Positions 23,762 through 33,282 are shown, counted from the first letter of the stretch. The stretch is 64,000 nt of DNA from Emticicia fluvialis (GCF_024793945.1 NZ_JANUSD010000005.1:186001-250000), one strand, 5' to 3'. Made by a program: numbers and translations. The notes: generated by a model from the sequence alone, not told the origin.

Positions 23762-25228
23762 TTACCTCGAATAATTCGGCGCCTCACGCATAATCTGGAT
23801 ATCGTGCGGATGGCTTTCTTTAATACCGGCTGCTGTTATTTTTACAAATTTAGCCTGTTGTAAGGTAGCTATGTCTCCAGCGCCGCAATAACCCATACCG
23901 GCTTTTAAGCCGCCTACCATTTGGTACAGAATCTCGGCAGCACGGCCTTTGTAGGGTACACGACCTACAATGCCTTCCGGAACCAGCTTTTTGATATCAT
24001 CTTCGGCATCCTGGAAATAACGGTCTTTCGAGCCATCTTCCATGGCTTCTACTGAACCCATACCACGGTACGTTTTAAATTTACGTCCTTCGTAGATAAC
24101 CATTTCTCCAGGGGCTTCTTCGGTTCCGGCCAATAATGAACCCATCATTACCGTGTTTGCACCTGCGGCAATGGCTTTGGTGATATCGCCCGAGAAACGG
24201 ATACCGCCATCGGCAATAACCGGAACACCGTATTTAGCTGCGGCAACAGCTGAATCGGCAACGGCCGATAACTGCGGCATACCTATACCTGCTATAATAC
24301 GCGTGGTACAAATACTGCCCGGCCCTACACCAACCTTAATGGCATCTGCACCTGCTTTGGCCAGCGCTTCGGCTGCTTCGGCTGTGGCAATGTTTCCAAC
24401 AATTACATCCAGTTTCGGAAACGCCAGCTTGATACGTTTAAGGGTTTCAATAACACCCTTTGAGTGTCCGTGTGCAGTGTCAATACTCACAACATCCACA
24501 CCGGCTTTTATGAGGCTTTCTACGCGTTTTTCAATATCTGGTGTAACGCCAACTGCGGCTCCGGCAATCAGACGACCCAGGCGGTCTTTAGCTGCGTTGG
24601 GGCGGTCTTTCTTTTTCAGAATATCACGGTAGGTAATTAAACCTATCAGGCGATACTCTCTATCAACTATCGGTAATTTTTCAATCTTATAGTTTTTCAG
24701 AATCTCTTCTGCTTCTGCCAGGCCTGCTCCTTCATATCCAACTATCAGGTTATCTTTGGTCATTATATCCACAATGGGTTTTGTTATTTCCGTCTGGAAA
24801 CGCAAATCCCTGTTGGTTACAATACCCTTCAATTTATTGTTTTCGTCAATAACCGGTATACCACCTACCCTGAACTCAGCCATTAAACGTAAGGCATCGC
24901 CGATAAGGGCGCCTTCGCTCAGTGTAATGGGGTCTATAATCATGCCGCTTTCAGAACGTTTCACCTTGCGTACCTGCTCGGCTTGTTGTTCAATGGTCAT
25001 GTTTTTGTGGATAATACCGATACCCCCTTCCTGTGCCATAGCAATAGCCATTTCATATTCGGTAACGGTATCCATAGCCGCCGAAATGAGAGGAATATTC
25101 AATTGTATATTTTGCGTCAGGTAAGTTTTCGTTTGCGTATCGCGGGGAAGAACTTCTGAATAAGCCGGAACGAGGAGAACGTCGTCGTAGGTGAGTGCTT
25201 CGTAAAGCAACTTTGAAGAATCTAACAT
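23762..25228 (-). CDS. guaB: Inosine-5'-monophosphate dehydrogenase
   Basis: 488 residues. The N-terminal barrel start EALTYDDVLLVPAYSEVLPRD, two CBS domains inserted at about residues 95-205, the catalytic loop VGVGPGSICTTR with Cys (about residue 305) and the flap region YRGMGSVEAMEDGSKDRYFQ are all present. GuaB oxidises IMP to XMP with NAD+, the rate-limiting step of GTP synthesis. It stands alone with its own terminator; guaA is not in the window. Confidence 0.96.
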   Translation of the reverse strand: MLDSSKLLYEALTYDDVLLVPAYSEVLPRDTQTKTYLTQNIQLNIPLISAAMDTVTEYEMAIAMAQEGGIGIIHKNMTIEQQAEQVRKVKRSESGMIIDPITLSEGALIGDALRLMAEFRVGGIPVIDENNKLKGIVTNRDLRFQTEITKPIVDIMTKDNLIVGYEGAGLAEAEEILKNYKIEKLPIVDREYRLIGLITYRDILKKKDRPNAAKDRLGRLIAGAAVGVTPDIEKRVESLIKAGVDVVSIDTAHGHSKGVIETLKRIKLAFPKLDVIVGNIATAEAAEALAKAGADAIKVGVGPGSICTTRIIAGIGMPQLSAVADSAVAAAKYGVPVIADGGIRFSGDITKAIAAGANTVMMGSLLAGTEEAPGEMVIYEGRKFKTYRGMGSVEAMEDGSKDRYFQDAEDDIKKLVPEGIVGRVPYKGRAAEILYQMVGGLKAGMGYCGAGDIATLQQAKFVKITAAGIKESHPHDIQIMREAPNYSR

Positions 25229-25325
25229 AGCAAATAAATTACGTTTTCTTATTTGCCAAGCAAAATTAAGGTAAATATTTTAATTGGCAATCAGCAGCAA
25301 TAAAATTAATTGAAAATTCATATAA

Positions 25326-25357
25326 AAAGCCCTGTAATTTCTATTTTACAGGGCTTT
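25326..25357 (-). terminator. Rho-independent terminator of xylA
   Basis: AAAGCCCTGTAA (25326-25337) and TTACAGGGCTTT (25346-25357) form a perfect 12-bp stem with an 8-base loop. On the minus strand a run of T follows, 19 bases after the xylA stop. Confidence 0.85.
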
Positions 25358-25375
25358 GGTATAATGTATCAGTAA

Positions 25376-26716
25376 TTAGATATACTGATTGATAATCATC
25401 TCAAACAATTCCTGCTTGCCGCTGATAACTTTCGGTTCACCATCTCTCAAAGCAATGTCTCTCAGGTCGGTTAGTGTTAGTTTACCTGCTTCAAAAGCTG
25501 CACCGTCGCCATTGTCGAACGAAGCATAACGGTTGGCACGTAGTTTTTTGTATTCCGATTTCTCAAGTATATCGTTGGCAATTAACAAGGCTCTGGCAAA
25601 TGCGTCCATACCTGCAATGTGTGCAATAAAGATATCTTCAAGGTCGGTTGAGTTTCTGCGGGTTTTGGCATCAAAGTTAATACCACCTGTCTGGAAACCA
25701 CCTGCTTCCAAAATAACCAGCATAGCCTCGGTCAGTTCAAACAAATCGATAGGGAACTGGTCAGTATCCCAACCGTTCTGGTAGTCGCCGCGGTTGGCAT
25801 CAATACTGCCCAGCATACCGGCGTCAGCTGCCATTTGCAATTCATGAGCAAAAGTATGGCCTGCCAATGTAGCGTGGTTTACTTCAGCATTAATCTGGAA
25901 ATCTTTATCTAAACCATAATTACGCAAGAAGCCGATAACCGTTTGCGCATCGTAATCATACTGATGTTTAGACGGCTCACAAGGTTTTGGCTCAATATAG
26001 AATTTACCGGTGAATCCCTGGCTGCGTGCATAATCGCGAGCGATAGTCAGGAATTGCGCCAGGTGGTCAATTTCACGTTTGGTATTGGTATTCAGGAGCG
26101 ACATATAACCTTCGCGACCTCCCCAGAATACGTAACCTTCACCGCCTAAGGCGATAGTTGCATCAATGGCGTTCTTTACTTGCAAGCCACCATGTGCCAC
26201 AACCGCAAAGTCAGGGTTGGTAGATGCACCATTCATATAGCGTTTGTGCGAAAACAGGTTGGCGGTACCCCACAATAATTTCACACCGCTTTCTTCTTGT
26301 TTTTTCTTGGCAAGCGCAACAATGGTTTTTAAGTTTTGTTCGAATTCGCTTTGTGAATTGCCTTCAGGGGCGATATCAATATCGTGGAAACAATAGTAAG
26401 GGGTGCCCAGTTTGGTCATGAACTCAAACGCTGCATCCAGCTTGTCTTTGGCTGCCTGCATGGGGTCGCCGGCCTGGTCCCAAGGAAAATCTTTTGTGCC
26501 GGGGCCAAACGGGTCGCCGCCTGTGCCACAGAAAGTATGCCAGTAGGCAGTTGCAAAGCGCAGGTGTTCTGCCATGGTTTTGCCTGCTACTACACGATTG
26601 GCATCGTAATATTTAAACGCCAAGTAATTATTTGATTCTTTACCTTCATAGGAAATAGGCCCCTTAATAAAAGGAAAATACTCTTTTTCGCCTATGGTAA
26701 CTTTTAAATTTGCCAT
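25376..26716 (-). CDS. xylA: Xylose isomerase
   Basis: 446 residues, a class II xylose isomerase. Catalytic and metal-binding segments are all visible: FHDIDIAPEG (His and Asp of the ring-opening site), WGGREGYMSLLNT, FYIEPKPCEPSKHQYDYD (Glu and Lys), NAEVNHATLAGHTFAHELQMA and GSIDANRGDYQNGWDTDQFP (metal ligands). It converts D-xylose to D-xylulose. No xylB, transporter operon or xyl regulator is adjacent; only the SemiSWEET gene is near, with a gap of about 220 bases and its own hairpin in between. It acts in the cytoplasm. Confidence 0.96.
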   Translation of the reverse strand: MANLKVTIGEKEYFPFIKGPISYEGKESNNYLAFKYYDANRVVAGKTMAEHLRFATAYWHTFCGTGGDPFGPGTKDFPWDQAGDPMQAAKDKLDAAFEFMTKLGTPYYCFHDIDIAPEGNSQSEFEQNLKTIVALAKKKQEESGVKLLWGTANLFSHKRYMNGASTNPDFAVVAHGGLQVKNAIDATIALGGEGYVFWGGREGYMSLLNTNTKREIDHLAQFLTIARDYARSQGFTGKFYIEPKPCEPSKHQYDYDAQTVIGFLRNYGLDKDFQINAEVNHATLAGHTFAHELQMAADAGMLGSIDANRGDYQNGWDTDQFPIDLFELTEAMLVILEAGGFQTGGINFDAKTRRNSTDLEDIFIAHIAGMDAFARALLIANDILEKSEYKKLRANRYASFDNGDGAAFEAGKLTLTDLRDIALRDGEPKVISGKQELFEMIINQYI

Positions 26717-26847
26717 GATTGCTGGTCGGTTGAGCTATGAATAATTTTAAAATTTGATGCAAGTAAATTATTAAGTGTCAATCTTACAATTATTTTTTGA
26801 TTTTTATTCAAAGTATTTGCAAAACAGGTTTAGGTGGGCATAAAAAC

Positions 26848-26873
26848 AAAAAAACCAGACATGAAAATGCCTG
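26848..26873 (-). terminator. Probable terminator of the SemiSWEET gene
   Basis: CAGACA (26856-26861) and TGCCTG (26868-26873) pair with one G-T wobble around a 6-base loop. On the minus strand a seven-base T run follows. It lies about 60 bases past the stop. Confidence 0.5.
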
Positions 26874-26934
26874 TTCAAAATTGTAAGAAAATTCTGATAA
26901 TTAAAAGTGCAGCGCTTTAAACCCTTTCAACTTA

Positions 26935-27192
26935 TTAAAGCGAGTGGTTTTTATACTTAAACTTGAAGAAGAGAATTACCAAAGATAAAATGAGTGTTAC
27001 ACCATTGGCAGCAATAACCGGAAAAGCATTAACTTTTATACCATAAACCAGCCACATAACAACACCAGTAGTAAAAATAAGAAACATGGCCAGCGATACA
27101 TCTTTGGCCGATTTGGTTTTGTAGATTTGAAGTACTTGAGGCACAAACGCAACCGTGGTTAATATGCCTGCTATATATCCTAAGGTTTCCAT
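26935..27192 (-). CDS. SemiSWEET family sugar transporter (PQ-loop)
   Basis: 85 residues with three membrane helices. The first helix carries the PQ motif GILTTVAFVPQVLQIYKTKSAKDVSL, and MWLVYGIKVNAFPVIAANGVTLILSL matches helices 2 and 3 with the conserved substrate-pocket Trp and Asn. SemiSWEETs dimerise to form a bidirectional sugar channel in the inner membrane. Position next to xylA suggests pentose or hexose movement, but specificity cannot be inferred from sequence alone. Confidence 0.88.
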   Translation of the reverse strand: METLGYIAGILTTVAFVPQVLQIYKTKSAKDVSLAMFLIFTTGVVMWLVYGIKVNAFPVIAANGVTLILSLVILFFKFKYKNHSL

Positions 27193-27375
27193 AAATCTTT
27201 ACAATAAATGCTTATGACTCAATAACTTAACACTTTTGCCGTTAGTGAATCTTTTCTGTAAAAATAATGGAAAAATTATACTGATTAGTTCAAATTACCT
27301 GATAATCACAGGTAATACTTCATAAAGTACAATTTTTATTTAAAGTTTAGCCACCCCGGTGTTTATACGTAGGCA

Positions 27376-28986
27376 TTAGCTTTTTAGCATGGCTTTATGG
27401 TTTTGGGTAACCGGGGTATGGGGTTTCGCATCGGGCTTTTTCCAGAATCGGGCAACCAGCGTGAGGCATATTATACCTGTTGCCAGCCAGAAGAAATCTA
27501 CCGCGGCTAAATTGTACTGCCCGTTGCTCAGGGTGTTCCAGAGCCAGTCTTCAGTACAAAAGCCGTTGGATACTGGCACAAGCAGTGACAGCACCCCGCC
27601 AGAAACCAGATAACCGCGGGTAAGCCCGGCTTCGGTTTTCCAGAATAGTCCGGCCAGGGCTAAAACCAGCCATGAAAGGAAGAAGGTAGTATTGACCAGT
27701 TGAACATGATTAATGAGGCCTCCCGGAATAACCCTTTCTGCTATAAACAATAGTTCAATAGCCGGAAACAGCCCGAAACAGATAGCCAGATAACCCATAG
27801 TTACCCGATGATGAAAGCGCTTTTGCCTGGCGGTATAGTTTTTTTTGTTGCGTGCTTCTTTCCATAACAAAACTCCGCTGATAATTACAAAGCAGGTTAT
27901 TAGTGCCAGAAAAAAATAGATGAATTTAAGTAACACCCCTCCAAAAGTGGCAAAGTGTACCCGCGCTATACCAAATAACACCGACTGCACGTAGGTTTTA
28001 TTGCCGGGCATCATGTCTACCACTTTTTTGCCGTCTTTTAATTGTATGGCAAGCATACCATCGCCTGAAAAGTAATTCGGGTCTTTTCCGTATACAGTCA
28101 TCAGGGCATCTTCCCTGCCATAGTGCTTCAGGTTTACTCTTTTAAGCATAAAATCGGGGTATTTTGCTCTTATTTCATCCAGCGAGCGGCTAATGCTGAC
28201 ATGGTTTCGGGCCAGTGGCGACTTCTCGTTCAGTACTATGGTATCTGCTGGGCGTATCAAGGCAAATACTTTCTTCTGGTCCCCGTTAAAGAAAACCATC
28301 ACCACCGGCAAAAGTATCAGGATAGACAACATATAATAAGCGCCTGTAATGGCATACATTAACTGAAAAGGCAAACCCAGCATACCAAGCGTAGTGTGCG
28401 AGCTGGTCCAGATTTGTTTTAATGTTCCCTTTAATGAAAACCCGTAGAACTTCGTTACAATGTTCCGCCAGTGAATCAGAACTCCGGTAAAAACGGCAAA
28501 AAGAAAAAAGAGCGCCACAAAACCAGCTATGTATCGGCCGATATAAAAAGGAATCTGATCCAGAAAATGTAAGCGGTATAGTGTTTCACCAATGGTAGAG
28601 GGTTCTTCTCCGATATGTAATTGGTTATTCTCAGGATAATACTGTGCATGAAAGTGGTCTTCTTCCATTTTGTTTTTAGGTACCTGGTGGCCAAAAAAGC
28701 CCACAACCGGCTTATGGCTGGTAGGAAGATAAATGAAAACATCATCATTAACATCAAAACCTGGTTGCTTTGTCTTAATCTTTGCCAGTAGGGCATCGTA
28801 GTCTACAGGTTTGGTAATCGGATGCCGCGCTTCGGGGTTTTCCCATTGATAAAATTCATCTTTGAAGAGCGTAAAGGCACCTGCAAAAAAAATTACATAC
28901 AGCACAAAGCTGATAGTAATGCCTGAAACAGTGTGGGTATGAAAAAGTATATGAAAAGCCCTGTTAGGTAAGCCACTTAATTTCAT
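27376..28986 (-). CDS. PepSY-associated TM helix (PiuB-type) inner membrane protein
   Basis: 536 residues. The N-terminal helix IRHT-like region (FHILFHTHTVSGITISFVLYVIFFAGAFTLFKDEF) matches the PepSY_TM family, with periplasmic PepSY-like segments, DQIPFYIGRYIAGFVALFFLFAVFTGVLIHWRNI in the middle and four C-terminal helices. Members are often encoded with siderophore receptors, and several are thought to act as ferric-siderophore reductases or in iron release. It is the last gene of a three-gene operon divergent from a TonB receptor, across an iron-box-like dyad. The reductase role is inferred from family and context. Confidence 0.88.
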   Translation of the reverse strand: MKLSGLPNRAFHILFHTHTVSGITISFVLYVIFFAGAFTLFKDEFYQWENPEARHPITKPVDYDALLAKIKTKQPGFDVNDDVFIYLPTSHKPVVGFFGHQVPKNKMEEDHFHAQYYPENNQLHIGEEPSTIGETLYRLHFLDQIPFYIGRYIAGFVALFFLFAVFTGVLIHWRNIVTKFYGFSLKGTLKQIWTSSHTTLGMLGLPFQLMYAITGAYYMLSILILLPVVMVFFNGDQKKVFALIRPADTIVLNEKSPLARNHVSISRSLDEIRAKYPDFMLKRVNLKHYGREDALMTVYGKDPNYFSGDGMLAIQLKDGKKVVDMMPGNKTYVQSVLFGIARVHFATFGGVLLKFIYFFLALITCFVIISGVLLWKEARNKKNYTARQKRFHHRVTMGYLAICFGLFPAIELLFIAERVIPGGLINHVQLVNTTFFLSWLVLALAGLFWKTEAGLTRGYLVSGGVLSLLVPVSNGFCTEDWLWNTLSNGQYNLAAVDFFWLATGIICLTLVARFWKKPDAKPHTPVTQNHKAMLKS

Positions 28987-28991
28987 GTGTA

Positions 28992-29279
28992 TTAACGGAT
29001 AAAGAATACGGTAACAGAAAATAAAAGAATAAGCAGTAAGTAAAGCCCAAGGATCTTCCAGGCGTTTTTAGCCAGAAACGGCAGAATCATCAACACTCCC
29101 CAAATAAAAAAGAGGGTAAATGTGGATGTAAGCATTACTACGTTCCTGCCCTCAGCAGGCATCAGCGCCCCAAGGCATAAATGAAACGTAATAGAAAGAA
29201 AATAACCACCTAGAATAGCCGTAGCTATTTTTAGCGCTCTTTGGCCGGGGCTTGATAAATACTCTTTTTTAGCTGGCAT
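28992..29279 (-). CDS. Small membrane protein, DUF3649-like, in the iron-uptake operon
   Basis: 95 residues with three predicted membrane helices: ALKIATAILGGYFLSITFHLCLGALMP, VMLTSTFTLFFIWGVLMILPFLA and ILGLYLLLILLFSVTVFFI. Size, helix pattern and position directly before a PepSY protein resemble the DUF3649 proteins found in siderophore loci. It lies 5 bases upstream of the PepSY gene and 17 bases after the next small gene, so it is clearly one operon. The family assignment is by analogy, and the molecular role is unknown. Confidence 0.7.
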   Translation of the reverse strand: MPAKKEYLSSPGQRALKIATAILGGYFLSITFHLCLGALMPAEGRNVVMLTSTFTLFFIWGVLMILPFLAKNAWKILGLYLLLILLFSVTVFFIR

Positions 29280-29296
29280 GGGTTAAATTAGTTAAT

Positions 29297-29551
29297 TCAG
29301 GATTTTTTGGAGAGTTCATCAATAGTAATCAGGGCTATTTGTAATACCACAGTAGCAAGCATGTAAGCGCATAAGGCATATAACAACCCACTAGCCCAGC
29401 CCCAATTGTCAATTAACAGACCCGCCCCGGCAATTATAGAAAGCAGGTTTAACCAAACATTGCTTTTAGCTGGTTTTATACTTTTTGGATAATACTTCGA
29501 CTTTGAATAATGCAAAAAGGTTCCGGTTGTTATCAGTAAGATGCCAATCAT
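29297..29551 (-). CDS. Small membrane protein, DUF3325-like, first gene of the iron-uptake operon
   Basis: 84 residues. An N-terminal hydrophobic segment (IGILLITTGTFLHYS), a basic loop (KSKYYPKSIKPAKS) and two more helices (VWLNLLSIIAGAGLLIDNWGWASGLLYAL and CAYMLATVVLQIALI) are seen. The arrangement of two small membrane proteins and a PepSY protein divergent from a TonB receptor recalls DUF3325/DUF3649/PepSY sets. Its start lies 37 bases from the Fur-like dyad. The function is unknown; the family name is tentative. Confidence 0.6.
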   Translation of the reverse strand: MIGILLITTGTFLHYSKSKYYPKSIKPAKSNVWLNLLSIIAGAGLLIDNWGWASGLLYALCAYMLATVVLQIALITIDELSKKS

Positions 29552-29587
29552 ATACTTGGGTGAATTTTATTTTTGCAAATATTATAT

Positions 29588-29610
29588 TTATTTAGACTAA
29601 TTCCAAATAA
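29588..29610. promoter_or_regulatory. Predicted Fur-type operator in the divergent iron-uptake promoter region
   Basis: The arms TTATTTAGA (29588-29596) and TCCAAATAA (29602-29610) match as an inverted repeat at 8 of 9 positions around a 5-base centre. It lies directly upstream of the receptor -7 box and within 40 bases of the divergent operon start, so one repressor could control both. AT-rich dyads of this kind are expected for Fur. Binding is inferred. Confidence 0.5.
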
Positions 29611-29615
29611 TATAA

Positions 29616-29623
29616 TAACTTTG
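29616..29623 (+). promoter_or_regulatory. -7 element of the TonB receptor promoter
   Basis: TAACTTTG fits TAnnTTTG exactly; TTTAG at 29591-29595 stands in the -33 position 20 bases upstream. The predicted transcript start is about 15-20 bases before the ATG at 29645, which favours that start over the upstream in-frame codon at 29573. Confidence 0.5.
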
Positions 29624-29644
29624 TGCTTTCAAACTAAATCTCGA

Positions 29645-31966
29645 ATGAAAGCACAATTATTATTGCTATTATTTACTCCTTATCTGTTGCTTGCCCAGGG
29701 CAACACTATTAAAGGCCAGATTAAAAGCACTACAGGCGAAGCCGTGCCTTTTGCAAGTGTTTCTTTAAAAAATACAAACATAGCCACTCTGACTGATAGC
29801 AGCGGAAAATTTGAAATCAAGGGGGTTTCTGCAGGTGAGTATGTGCTCATGGCCAGCTCAATTGGTTATGAAGGCTTTGAGAAAAAAGTAAGAGTCAGCA
29901 AAAATGCCTCTGTTTTTGAAGCGATAATATTGAAAAACTCCGATACCCAGCTGCAGGAAGTAACAGTAAAGCAGGAAAAACAAAGCCGATTGCAGGAAAC
30001 CAAGCCTATAGCCATTAAAAGTATTGAAATTAAGAATGTAATTACTCAGAATGTATTGCTGACCGACGTAATCGACCGGGTTTCTGGCGTGCGAATCAGG
30101 CGTTCAAGTTCTATGGGCGACCGTTCGGATATATCTATTAACGGTATCAGAGGTGATGCAATCAGAGTATATATTGACGGTATCCCGATGGAATTGCTGT
30201 ATCCTAATTTCGATATTTCAACCCTGCCTTTAGCTAATGTAATGCGTCTGGATATTTACAAAGGCGTTTTACCGGTTGATGTGGGCACCGATGCACTGGG
30301 CGGAGGTATAAATATTATCACTGAACAGAAATCGTATAATACCTTTCGTGCCTCATACAATGTTGCGTCATTTAATACGCATCTGGCTGATGTAAATCTG
30401 AGCCTGACCAATAAGCAGAATTACTTTGTCAATTTTTCGGCTGCTTATAATCAATCAGATAACGACTACACCATGAAAGCCCTGGTGTATGAAACCAACC
30501 GCGTTGAAAAAGTGAAGCGTTTTCATGACAAATTCCGGTTTTTTTACGGAGGCCTTACGGCCGGGGTTCATAGTAAACCCTGGGCAGATGAGCTCAGACT
30601 GACCATGAATTACTCGAGAGGATATAAAGAGTTGCAGAATGGTGCCAGAATATCGCATATTCCGTTTGGTGAAGCAGATTATCATGCTAAAAACCTGGCA
30701 GCTACCATTAAGTACGACAAGTCTTTTCTGGATGAAAAAATACTATTTAAAACCATCGGCAACTGGAGCGACCAGCTTTTAACCTATAAAGATACCACCG
30801 CAAATGTATATAGCTGGAGCGGTAAAATTGTAGGGCGTAACACACCCGGCGAATACGTTGCCGAAAGATTAACTGATAACTACAGCCGTAGCTGGATAAA
30901 CCGCAGCAGCCTGGTGATACAACTGGCGCCGAATCATAAACTACTGGCCTCTAATTTATTTGCCAGCCAAAGACTAAAGGGCATTGATTATCTTGAATCA
31001 GACCACGCAAAAGATTACCTGCGTATTCCTCAGACCCTGATGAAGAATATCTCTGGCCTACAATACGAAGGGCTTGTGTTGTCGCATCTTACATTGTCGG
31101 CGGCAGTAAAACGGTATGATTTTGTGTTGAACGGAGCCGAAAACAGCACGTTTATGATGATTAGAAAGAAGGATGGATTCTGGGGGTGGAATGCCGGGCT
31201 GAAATATGACCTTTCAGAAAGCCTTTTTGCGCGGGTGTCTTACGAAAAAGGATTTCTCATTCCCCAGTTTTATCAGTTTGTTGGTAACGGGGCTGATATT
31301 CTTCGGAACACCAATCTATTGCCCGAAAGCAGTAACAATCTGAACGCCGGTATTTCTTATCTGAATAAATCAGACCAGGTACTTGCCATATCCGGTGCTG
31401 TCAATGGCTTTTATCGCAGGCAGAACGACATCATCTTTCTAGGCTCAAACATCACCAGAATCTATGAAAACGCCGATCAGGCAAGAACCCTCGGCACAGA
31501 AGGCGAAGCTACACTAAAATATAACAATACCTGGAGTTTAAGTGCAAACATCACCTTTTTACGCAAAAATTTCACACAGGTAAAAGACCCTAAAAATCAA
31601 TATCTGGTTGGGTCGGCATTTCCTAATAACCCTAATTTCTTCGGTAACCTCGAGCTTGCCTGGCAAAAGAATGGGCTGGGCATCAGAAACTCGTTTTTTA
31701 GAGCTTACGCTTTTTACAATTATGTAGCGCCGTTTAACCACATCATGATTGGTAAAAACAATAGTTACAAAACCACACCCGATGCCTTTGTGCCGGTGCA
31801 ACACAGGGTAGATGTAGGCTGTTCTTACAAGTTTCCGGTGCAAAATCTTACGGCCTCAATTAACGTACTGAATGTACTCAATGCAGCGCTGTTCGACAAC
31901 TTTCTGGTGCCACGCGCCGGTACCAGTTTCAATGCAAAACTGATTTACGAAATCACTAAATTTTAA
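29645..31966 (+). CDS. TonB-dependent outer membrane receptor
   Basis: 773 residues from the ATG at 29645, which begins a proper signal peptide (MKAQLLLLLFTPYLLLAQG). A carboxypeptidase-regulatory-like domain (about 20-105, IKGQIKSTTGEAVPFASVSLKNT) is followed by the plug (about 120-235: LLTDVIDRVSGVRIRRSSSMGDRSDISINGIRGDAIRVYIDG, GTDALGGGINI) and a 22-strand barrel ending in aromatic TSFNAKLIYEITKF. It imports a large ligand, probably a ferric siderophore or heme, with energy from TonB. It is cotranscribed with a DUF4374 lipoprotein (6-base gap) and divergent from a PepSY operon. It is not a SusC, as no SusD follows. Confidence 0.93.
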   Translation: MKAQLLLLLFTPYLLLAQGNTIKGQIKSTTGEAVPFASVSLKNTNIATLTDSSGKFEIKGVSAGEYVLMASSIGYEGFEKKVRVSKNASVFEAIILKNSDTQLQEVTVKQEKQSRLQETKPIAIKSIEIKNVITQNVLLTDVIDRVSGVRIRRSSSMGDRSDISINGIRGDAIRVYIDGIPMELLYPNFDISTLPLANVMRLDIYKGVLPVDVGTDALGGGINIITEQKSYNTFRASYNVASFNTHLADVNLSLTNKQNYFVNFSAAYNQSDNDYTMKALVYETNRVEKVKRFHDKFRFFYGGLTAGVHSKPWADELRLTMNYSRGYKELQNGARISHIPFGEADYHAKNLAATIKYDKSFLDEKILFKTIGNWSDQLLTYKDTTANVYSWSGKIVGRNTPGEYVAERLTDNYSRSWINRSSLVIQLAPNHKLLASNLFASQRLKGIDYLESDHAKDYLRIPQTLMKNISGLQYEGLVLSHLTLSAAVKRYDFVLNGAENSTFMMIRKKDGFWGWNAGLKYDLSESLFARVSYEKGFLIPQFYQFVGNGADILRNTNLLPESSNNLNAGISYLNKSDQVLAISGAVNGFYRRQNDIIFLGSNITRIYENADQARTLGTEGEATLKYNNTWSLSANITFLRKNFTQVKDPKNQYLVGSAFPNNPNFFGNLELAWQKNGLGIRNSFFRAYAFYNYVAPFNHIMIGKNNSYKTTPDAFVPVQHRVDVGCSYKFPVQNLTASINVLNVLNAALFDNFLVPRAGTSFNAKLIYEITKF

Positions 31967-31972
31967 TAGATA

Positions 31973-33277
31973 ATGAAAACCAGACTACTTTTTTTGGGGC
32001 TCCTGGCTGCTGCCTTGTTTGCCTGCGAAACCACAGAACCTGAAACTAAAGAAGAACAATCGAAGTATTATGAAGACGGCTTCGTAATATCTTCGGTATC
32101 TCAAACCACCGCCGGCAATAGCTATTATGCCGGTTACTATTCGTCAATGCCAACAGGTAATATTGATATTACCACCAAAACCAGCTATAATTTTTTGTAT
32201 ACGAGAGCCGTATGGAAAAACTTTATTTTCAGTAACAACCTGAAAGGCGAGAACGTACTATCTAAAATAGCGGTGTCTAAAGAAACCGGTAATCTGGTAG
32301 AAGTTGCCAGTCTGCCTTTACTGGGCTCTCTGAATCAGGTATTGATTATTTCTGAAACACTGGGTGTTTATACTACCTGGGACAAAAAAGGGGTTACCCT
32401 TTTTAATCCGGCAACCATGCAGAAAATTACAGATGTTGATATGTCTAAAGCGAAGAGTTCTGGGTTAAGCTTAGACAACTATTCGCATGTGGTTTACCGA
32501 AAGCAGGATAATAAATTGTTTCTTTTTCTGGTAGCAGATAATTTTGACACCGGGCAGTTTTATGACCTCCTTGATGTGCATGCAGAGGTAGTAAACCTGA
32601 ACAACAATCAATGGGAAAAAACACTCACCTTTCAGAACGCTACTTATCCCATTGCCCGTGGGTTTGATCATCCGTTGATTGACGAGCAGGGAAACATATT
32701 TGTAATTACACAGGGCCAATATGGTCTTGACGGCCAATTGGGCCCTAACTCAAGAAAGGGGTCAAGACCTAAAATACTGAAGATTCCGGCAGGTACAACT
32801 GATTTCGACCCAAATTATGCATTTAATCCTGTTGATAAAATCGGACAAACCAACCTGATGTTCCAGTTGGTTCTGGGAGGTATATACTATGGTAACGGTA
32901 TAGCTTATGCCTGTATATCCGGGCAGCAGGACCCCCCGGCTTTATTGGCGCTTATTGCCAAAATGGCCAATGGTACTATTACCGAGACCGAATACAACCA
33001 GTTAAGAAGCCTGGCTTTTTATGGTGCCAACCAGCGTTGGGCAAAACTTGATTTGAATGCCCAAACAGCTACTATTATTCAGGATATTCCTTTAACTGCC
33101 GGATTCGCCTACCCAAACAACAGCATTGTAAATGGCAAGCTATATCTTCAGACATACAATGAAGACCTGAAAATGAACGGTTTTTATGAGCATGACCCAA
33201 CTACCGGAACCAGCAAAAAAGTATTTGATTTAACAGCCGGTGGTATGGCCGTCGGTTTCATTAAACTTACTAAATAA
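31973..33277 (+). CDS. DUF4374-like surface or periplasmic lipoprotein
   Basis: 434 residues. The lipoprotein signal MKTRLLFLGLLAAALFAC has its Cys at 18 followed by acidic residues. The rest is beta-rich with repeated turns, such as YDLLDVHAEVVNLNNNQWEKTLTF and HPLIDEQGNIFVITQG, suggesting a propeller-like fold as in DUF4374 proteins. It lies 6 bases after the TonB receptor stop, so it is probably a ligand-binding accessory of that receptor. The family call is by overall pattern and context and is moderately sure. The ligand is unknown. Confidence 0.72.
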   Translation: MKTRLLFLGLLAAALFACETTEPETKEEQSKYYEDGFVISSVSQTTAGNSYYAGYYSSMPTGNIDITTKTSYNFLYTRAVWKNFIFSNNLKGENVLSKIAVSKETGNLVEVASLPLLGSLNQVLIISETLGVYTTWDKKGVTLFNPATMQKITDVDMSKAKSSGLSLDNYSHVVYRKQDNKLFLFLVADNFDTGQFYDLLDVHAEVVNLNNNQWEKTLTFQNATYPIARGFDHPLIDEQGNIFVITQGQYGLDGQLGPNSRKGSRPKILKIPAGTTDFDPNYAFNPVDKIGQTNLMFQLVLGGIYYGNGIAYACISGQQDPPALLALIAKMANGTITETEYNQLRSLAFYGANQRWAKLDLNAQTATIIQDIPLTAGFAYPNNSIVNGKLYLQTYNEDLKMNGFYEHDPTTGTSKKVFDLTAGGMAVGFIKLTK

Positions 33278-33282
33278 GGTTC

